DNA of 64,000 nucleotides from Membranipora membranacea. Lineage: Eukaryota; Bryozoa; Gymnolaemata; Cheilostomatida; Membraniporidae. This document shows positions 57,341 through 64,000 of the stretch, one piece after another. Positions within the stretch are counted from its first letter, which is position 1. Each line of letters opens with the position of its first letter. The notes beneath the pieces are model-generated. The model made no database searches. It had not been told where the DNA came from and worked only from the letters and a program-made list of their open reading frames with translations. The stretch is from NCBI GenBank assembly GCA_914767715.1, contig OU612072.1:22692001-22756000 (forward strand), given 5' to 3'. The position numbers and the translations under genes were made by a program.

Positions 57341-57399
57341 TAAATTTACCACAATTATAACATGTTTGTTGCGCTACATTCTATGGCTGTATTCACTGA

Positions 57400-57809
57400 A
57401 AATAATTGTAGGGGGAGTTCTGCCATAGGTCTCAGTGAAGAAGATATTTGCTTGTCTCTCAATAACATATTATTAAGTTTGATGTGATCTACGTTCCAGA
57501 TAAATGCAAGGAAGCGCAAATCCGACTAATCCCAAGAGTTGCTTGCCCCTCCAAACACGAAGAGTATCAGCTAGTGTCAATATTGTTTCACCTTGGAACC
57601 TCTCTACCTGGGATTCTCTCCTGGGTAGGAGATTGGGCGAGCTAGCCGTCTATCAAGCGAAGGGAAAAGGGAAAACTTCTCAAGACAGCAAACTGCATAA
57701 AACTCAATCTAGGTACAAGTTTAATCATAGTCACGAAGTGGGGTGAGTTTTGGAGCATCCAATGAAAAAGTTATAATGCATGATAAATTATCAACCAGAG
57801 GAAATCAAC
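57400..57809 (+). mobile_element. Decayed LINE fragment, paralogous copy
   Basis: Counterpart of 4640-5000, with the same block order up to GAAATCAACTTAA, where the TTAA insertion begins. Confidence 0.55.
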
Positions 57810-58447
57810 TTAAAGAGGTAGGAATCGAAGGGGGTGCACGGGGATTAATCATGTGAAGTGACAGGCAAGACCATTGGCTGATCAATGTAATTAGAGGCGG
57901 AGAATGGCCTTGGTCTCCGCCTCTAACAGCCAGTCCACGTTGCATTCTCAAGTGGTCAAGTGTGTTATATAAGAAACTGTGATTCGCAGACATCCATAAA
58001 TAAAGTTGAATAGAAGCTATGATATAGCTATTGTTGTGCAGGCTCATCACACTTGGGATTATAGGGTTTAATTACAACGGTCAATTTCAATCTTGACAAC
58101 GGTATCTAGGCAACCTCTAAAACCATAAATCATAACGTCAAAATTGACCAATAAGAGCTCGTATATTTTGAAGCGGATGATTTGAAATCATCGGAACTGG
58201 GCAATTTCGTATGACATCAGTCATATTTTCACCACTTTCTAATGCCATTATTGGAATGAAAATTTATTGGGTATGTGTATCACACAATTCCGCATCAGCT
58301 TGTCTGATTCCCATTAAAAATAATTCACTGCTTCTCCTCTTAATTCCGAAAAAGCAGGAGGAATTTGAATGCTGCTAACCCCATTTGAATTTGATATGGC
58401 TGGGTGATCGCTTTACATTGACTGGCCCTTATATACCGGCACTTTAA
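57810..58447. mobile_element. 630-bp insertion with TTAA target duplication
   Basis: The other paralogue reads CAACTTAAGTAATC without interruption near 5038-5050. Here TTAA is repeated at 57810-57813 and 58444-58447 around 630 bp. The ends are AGAGGTAGG and (inverted) AGTGCCGG, a weak inverted repeat. TTAA duplication is typical of piggyBac-type elements. Inside are a perfect 11-bp hairpin (AGAGGCGGAGA, 57893-57903 with 57914-57924), a TATATAAG and an AATAAAG. There is no transposase, so it would be non-autonomous. Confidence 0.65.
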
Positions 58448-58539
58448 GTAATCAGTGACTATGCTAAATGAGTGAAAACAACTAGCACCAAGTAACAGCA
58501 CCAAAACAGGATGACTAAGCCAACCGATCATTGACTTTT

Positions 58540-61500
58540 TTAATCATGTTCAAAATCTTAGCCCAGGATCTGTGAATACCGTTATTAAAAATTTTAGCAC
58601 CAGATCCTTTACAATTTTACACATCAATATGCGTAGTCTAACCAACAAAATGCCTTTGTTTGAAGCACTCCTAGCTCAACTCAATGTTGATTTTTCATGT
58701 ATTGTTATTTCAGAGACTTGGTTTTCACAAAATGAATGTTTAGAGAAGTTTTCACTATATGGCTATAAAATGTTTTGTAGATCTCGATTTCATGGCGCTG
58801 GCGGTGGAATTGCTATGTATGTATCAGAGGAGTTTGTGGCTAGTGTGACGGATGTTCGGTTGTCTGGAGCGGAGGCTATGGTGGCTTGTATGATTTGTTC
58901 TGGCTGTCCAGTCTGCTCTGTGCTGGCAGTCTATCGCACCCCTTCGGTGGGGCCGGCGGATATCCTGGTGGACTGGGAGGCGCTGCTGCCTTCGCTCCCT
59001 ATCAACTCTATAGTTGTTGGAGATCTAAATTTTGACGTAAATCTTTCAAATGAAACTGAAAACTTTACCCTAGACTATATGAGAAATATGAGCATGAATG
59101 GCTTCTTTAATATTATTGAGTCGCCAACACGGTGCGGCCGCACGAAAGACAGAATTTTAGATCATATTCTGGTCAACAACACCAGTAATGAAATTTTGTC
59201 ATGTACAGTTAAGACTGACATGATAGCTGACCATTTTCCAGTTAGGCCTGGTACCCATCAACTGCATAACTGTCCCAGTAACTCATCTGCGATCATGCAC
59301 GGCCACTTGTGCATTGCTGTCTGTGATTGGTGGGTACAAAATACACAGACATCGTGCGCTTACAAATACCTTCGCACGAAAATAGAATTGATTCTACTTT
59401 CGTGCGATATGTTGTGCGATATGTTGTGCTGCATTTTGTGGTATCCACAAATTCTTTAATGATTGCCAGTGCAAAATCTTAGAAATTCCTGAGATTAAAA
59501 AAGCACATTGGTGGGTACAAGGCTTTATTAGCTCCATTGCTTTTCCAAACACATGGAAGCCAAACCAAGCTAACCAAATTTTAATTACTAAGCTTGATCC
59601 AAACACACTTTACAAAAAAGTTTATGACCCTGAAGTATGACAGGGAGTGCTCAAATAGCAGTAATCCAATGAAATTTTTGAAAATACTCTACAGAAAGTT
59701 GTAGCTGAGTCATTCATAACTAAACCTAAAAAGCTAAGCGAAAAATTCACTTTTAAAAAGCCTTGGATGACGCACAAAATCGTCAAATTGATTCAACAGC
59801 GAGTAAACTTGCCCAAAAATTTAGGGATGAGCCTTTCAACAGTAAACTTCTTCAAAAATATTCTAAGATAAAAAATCTGACATGTAATACCATCAAAGAT
59901 AGAATTTTTACGAAACTGAATTTGAAAATGTAAAATCGAATCAAAATGAGAAATGGGCTTTTAAACAGAAAAGCAGACAAGTCTTCATCACCAAGTTGTA
60001 TTGAAACAAATGGACAAAGGTACACATCTGAAATTGAAATTGCTGAATGTTTTAACAAATTTTTTACGAGTGTAGGTCCTGGCTTGGCAGCTAAATGACC
60101 TGAATGTGGAGCTGACCCGTTATCATACCTAATACGACAGAATTAACAATTTTGACTTCTTAGAAATTACAAACGACATTACAGAGACTGTCATAAATAA
60201 TTCCTCTGCAAAAATAGCAGTTGGGTACGATGGGATTTCCATGAAAACCATTAAAGAAAATAAAAATGCTATCAGCCCAATCTTGACCCACATGGTCAAT
60301 CTTATTGTTCCATCATCAGAATTTCCAGATAGCCAGGAAATTGCCAGAGAACGACCACTGCATAAAAAAGGTGATAAATTTGACTGTATCAACTATCGGC
60401 CGATATTGATATCAACTGCAATATCCAAAGCTGCAGAAAAAGTTTTAGCTATCCAACTTCGATTCTAATTGGAAAATTCTAATATTTTAATTGACAACCA
60501 GTTTGGATTCCGTGAAAAACGGAACACAACTTCTGCTTTATCTAGACTAATGGAACACCTGTACGACAGTTTCAATAACAGTAAAATTACGCAAGGAATA
60601 TTTTTAGACTTCAGCAAGGCTTTTGATACCATCAACCATGATATGTTAATCAAAAAATTGCCTTTTTATAATTCTACAAATGATGCATGTGACTTGTTGA
60701 AATTTTATTTAGAAAACAGAAAATAATTTGTCAAAATCAACGATCATTCCAGTACAATGAAAAAGGTCGATATAGGAGTTCCTCAGGGATGTGTATTAGG
60801 TCCAATTTTATTTTTAATATTAATCAATGTTTTGGTAATATCTGCGCCAATGTTTAAATATATTCTCTTTGCCGACGACACAAAATATATTTTCCAATGA
60901 TCCTGAAATTTTAAAATCAAATGTTCAAAAAATTGAACAATGATGCTTGAGTAATATATTGATTTTAAACTATACAAAAACAATTCAGGTAATTTTTTAA
61001 ATTCCAAAATAAGCAAATTTTAGACCCCGAACAGTACCAAATTAAACTTGGTATTCAGGCTTTAGAGACAAAAAATAGCACCAAATTTCTCGGCATTCAC
61101 CTGGATGAGAGCATTATTTTTAAAACCCATATTTTAGAAGTTTGCCGGAAATTGAACTACGTCCTATTTTTAATGCGTAGTGTACGACCATATTTCAATA
61201 TTCCTACGATGATCAATTTGTGTTGCACATTCTTTTTTCCACATTTAATCTATGGTATTGAGTTTCATGGTCATGCCGCAAATTGTAATCTTAATCACAT
61301 CTATTTACTTCAAAAGTCAGCTCTCCGTGTCATACTCAAAATCCGCCCACGTGGTCATGTGACCTCTTTCTTCTCTTAGTATCAAACTATGCCCATTGAA
61401 ATGCTTTTTAAATAACCCTATTTGTTACATTTTAATAATATTCGCCTTCATGGGGAGTTAGAAATTCGAGCCCCTGCCATTACAGCCACTAGGTCGAAGG

Positions 61501-61851
61501 AAAAATTTGCTCCAAAGAGAGCCAACAACTGTAGAGGGGAGAGGTCACTGTTAACCACAGGTGTTAACCTGTGGAATTCACACCTACTGGGGGAGGAGGG
61601 GGGCGGCTCCTTCTGCTTTGTGTGGGAGGTTGGCGTCCTCGCTGTGGGGGTGTGGATCGCTTCTTGTCGTGTAGGCTGCGTGTCTGGGCTCGCCCTGGGA
61701 ACAGTAGCCTTTGTTTTCCGGCTAATCGGATGGTCGCCATACTAGTCCTGGACTAATCTGACCATGCCGTTGCCTTATTCTATTTGGCTATTTTAGTCCT
61801 TTGATTTTAAATACAATAAATTGTTGCAGAAACCAAAAGAAAAAAAAATTG
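58540..61851 (+). pseudogene. LINE (CR1/jockey-like non-LTR retrotransposon), broken
   Basis: The first frame (58572 onward) is an APE-type endonuclease: LHINMRSLTNK, VISETWFS, VVGDLNFDV, LDHILVN, ADHFPV. After about 59253 unrelated sequence interrupts it. RT blocks follow from 60065: RPLHKKGDKFDCINYRP, QFGFREKRNT, FLDFSKAFDTINHDM (about 60604), VPQGCVLGPILF, FADDT (about 60866), and C-terminal parts to about 61570. Several stops and frameshifts separate them. An A-rich tail ends near 61851. It is inserted, in the opposite orientation, in the long intron of gene B. Confidence 0.9.
59253..59510. repeat. Interruption within the LINE containing a near-perfect hairpin
   Basis: Homology to LINE proteins stops after ADHFPV and the two ends show TTGGTGGGTACAA at about 59328 and 59509. 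In between, 59373-59388 and 59391-59406 form a 16-bp inverted repeat with one mismatch and a 2-base loop. A small foldback element or a local rearrangement is possible. Confidence 0.5.
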
Positions 61852-61852
61852 C

Positions 61853-63000
61853 AAATAGTGATTTACTGCGATAAATTGAAAACAGAACAGCAATTTTCAG
61901 GCGACCATCAGGTATTAAGAGGATGGCAGCAACCTCAATGTCATTTAGTACAATTATAATCGAATATCAACAATTTGATAACTATTTTACATTGGCCCTA
62001 GTTTATTTTTATTAGGATGACACTGAGACTCGTAGAAAAACCATTTCATTGCTTTTAACCTCGTTCACAACATGGAAGTTGTCAAACTACGTTTAGAGAT
62101 GGGGTAACTCCCATTTTATTTGACGTTTCGAAGTCATCATGTGTAATTTAGTAAAAACTGTGCCTAACATCACATTCTTCTATCTATTAGTATGCCTCAG
62201 GATACTTCTGCCTAAAAATTTCAGTCTGTTTATCAAAGATCCTAACCATATCTCCAAAGCCGATATGCAGAGGATGTTCAACTGCTTACTCTTGGCGCAG
62301 TCACACAATATCTAGATGCTTAACCCAACGGATGTTTAAAACCCTTCCCGATTGATTTTAAAGCAACGTTATTACGATATCCTCAACAGTACTCAAAAAC
62401 AAACTAATAAAGACCAATCAAGTGGATGTAGGCTACAGCTATCTGACACAACGCCGACAACCAGCAATATCATCAGGAAAGAAGTCAGATTCTATCATAA
62501 CATCTACAGTTAGCCCGCAGGTGGGCTTAGCAGTACATCACAGAATATACATAATATTATAAAATATGCTGACAATACCCTCATCTTGGAGTTATCTTAG
62601 CTTTCGATGTTATACAAGTTATACAAATACAAGAAACAGTGGTTTACAAAAAAATTAAGGCGGTAATGTTTTGATTTTCTTCAAATTTGGTATGATGTAA
62701 CAACACGACAAACAAAGTCAAATAAGTAATGTATTTGCTTTTCGGTTTCTCAATAGAGCAATGCAAAAAAACACTTGCATATTAGCGCTCACTACCCAAC
62801 AATAAAATAGGGACAACAAAAACCTAAATATTCCTTTGCGTTTATGATGACTGTTTTCGATCAAAGTTTAGAAGCAATTTATGTTTGTCAGGCAAATAAA
62901 CGCATGACTAATTCACTAAATTAGAGAACCCTGGAATTCGTTTGACAATTTTAAGTGATGAGAAAACTCCCAATCAATTGAACAATCTGATAAGCGGTTT
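61853..63000. repeat. Intronic repeat blocks and LRR-module intron tail
   Basis: It resumes the dispersed block (ATAGTGATTTACTGCG) interrupted by the LINE. From about 62560 it carries the tail that elsewhere follows an LRR exon (GGCGGTAATGTTTTGATTTTC, ACTGTTTTCGATCAAAG). No exon remains in this first module. Confidence 0.65.
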
Positions 63001-63124
63001 TCTTGCTGCATGTGGGTTTAAGTGCCTTAATAAAGATACACATTCATATAAATTGACCTGGAATATGACAACAGTATGAAAAAGATGAAAATAGACTGAG
63101 GTTTAGGCCAATGGATGTCATTAC

Positions 63125-63271
63125 CTGTCAGGTATCTTAGTCAGCTTACATCTGCTCAGGTCCAGTTTCTCCAGAATAGTTAGTGCTGACAATGTCTGAC
63201 CCAGCTGATCATCTCTACTTAGATTGCTACCGTCTAAGTCCAGCTCCTTCAGCGATGTCAACTTTGCGATG
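63125..63271 (-). CDS. Roco gene B, LRR exon
   Basis: A 147-bp exon, phase 2 at both ends (acceptor CTGCAG, donor CAG|GTAATG). It encodes (S)IAKLTSLKELDLDGSNLS, then LTILEKLDLSRCKLTKIPD, highly similar to the gene A exon at 21303-21449. It splices in phase to the Roco exon at 55124. Earlier exons of gene B lie beyond the right edge. Confidence 0.85.
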
Positions 63272-64000
63272 CTGCAGACAAAGAAATATAATCTTCACAT
63301 TATTCCCAGTTTTATACAATTATTTTTCGGATAGCCGAGAGTTACTCTGGTTTCTTTGTCTCACAGGAACTCCCTAAAATGTAGTGTATTCTAAGATCAA
63401 GTTTGATCCATCATTCTCTTGTATTAGGGTTGAACTCATAGGAGAGCAACTCTGAATGCAGGAAAATGGACCAAACTTGGAAATTCGTCTTACAGAGGGG
63501 CTTTGGCTGTCTCGACAACAAAAATACATAAAACAGGTGTTTACAAAAAAGTTAAGGCTGTAATGTTTTCTTTCTTTTTGCAAGATTTGATGATAAATCA
63601 ACACGACAAAAAAGGTCATAATAAGTAATGTTCTTCTTTTAAGGTGCTGTCTGTACACTTGTTAAATCCATTTTATCAACCAAAGACAGAAATGTGGTAT
63701 AGCTACTATAGGTTTCTCAACAGAGCAATGCAAAAAAACTGTTGCATTTTAGCACTCAATACCCAACACCAAAACAGGGAAATGAAAAAACCTAAATAAT
63801 TTTCAGCATATATGATGACTGTCTTTGACAAAAATTTAGAAAATTTTTTTATTTGATGGGCAATTGTAAACACATGACCAGTTCTCAAAATTAGAGGACC
63901 CCGAGAAATCATTGGACAATTTTAAGCGATGACACGACTCCCAATCAATTTATTATTTATATTCATGTTTGTTATGCTGCTTGTGGGTTTTAGTGATTTT
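63272..64000. other. Intron of gene B, LRR-module tail
   Basis: It matches 21450-21900 and 62580-63000 block by block, ending in GCTGCTTGTGGGTTTTAGTG, the sequence that lies about 115 bp before the exon at 63125. No exon lies inside the window here. Confidence 0.65.

Larger units (their letters stand above)
53610..58480. repeat. Segmental duplication, copy 2 (pair of 690-5060)
   Basis: It covers most of the ROC-COR exon, the whole 55125-57813 intron segment and the flank after the TTAA insertion. Gene orientation relative to the block is the same in both copies. Confidence 0.85.

Noticed and set aside
1-64000. CRISPR arrays, bacterial operons, riboswitches
   Set aside because: None seen; tandem repeats here lack unique spacers and the gene structure is eukaryotic.

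Overview
The window is from an animal nuclear genome. Genes are split into short exons with GT/AG borders, introns are long and AT-rich, and non-LTR retrotransposons, tRNA-derived SINEs and a hAT-type MITE are scattered through them. The genes are animal types: Roco GTPases, a caspase and the N-terminal part of a C3G/RAPGEF1-like protein. The species cannot be named from sequence alone; a non-vertebrate metazoan is most likely.

Roco gene A (minus strand, about 25.7 kb down to the left edge) has a possible first coding exon (25666-25708), an N-terminal leucine-rich exon (24647-24902), four single-module LRR exons (24258-24398, 21303-21449, 10610-10756, 7685-7831), a large exon with the last LRR plus ROC GTPase and COR domains (284-2217), and the start of a further exon running off the left edge (1-80). 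The last two LRR exons lie in a 2.93-kb tandem duplication (6582-9507, 9508-12437, with a partial third unit to 12596).

A stretch without convincing genes (25.7-34.6 kb) holds a 12-bp repeat island, a tRNA-Ile-like sequence inside a direct repeat, and a LINE 3' fragment. From 34638 a plus-strand gene resembles the N-terminal region of the Rap exchange factor C3G. At least four exons are visible, but its catalytic part is not seen before the next gene. A diverged 1.3-2.4 kb segment of this locus is duplicated at 43.7-44.9 kb.

Roco gene B (minus strand, from beyond the right edge down to 48472) is the main result. One LRR exon (63125-63271), an LRR-ROC-COR exon (53212-55124) and a linker exon (52774-52931) are followed, with compatible splice phases, by exons for a complete caspase domain (p20 with His and Cys, a lysine-rich inter-subunit linker, and p10). 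The predicted product is an LRR-ROC-COR-caspase chimera. Its architecture is that of a sensor (LRR), a nucleotide switch (ROC-COR) and a death protease in one chain. Genes A and B share a segmental duplication covering most of the ROC-COR exon and about 2.7 kb of the adjacent intron, later altered by a SINE in A and a TTAA-flanked insertion plus a LINE in B. Gene B carries a Gly-to-Arg change in the GTPase P-loop.

The introns of both Roco genes are built from the same repeated blocks: LRR exon with flanking intron, and a decayed LINE segment. This suggests the LRR arrays grow and shrink by module duplication and loss. All splice borders were read by eye; no transcript evidence or database search was available.
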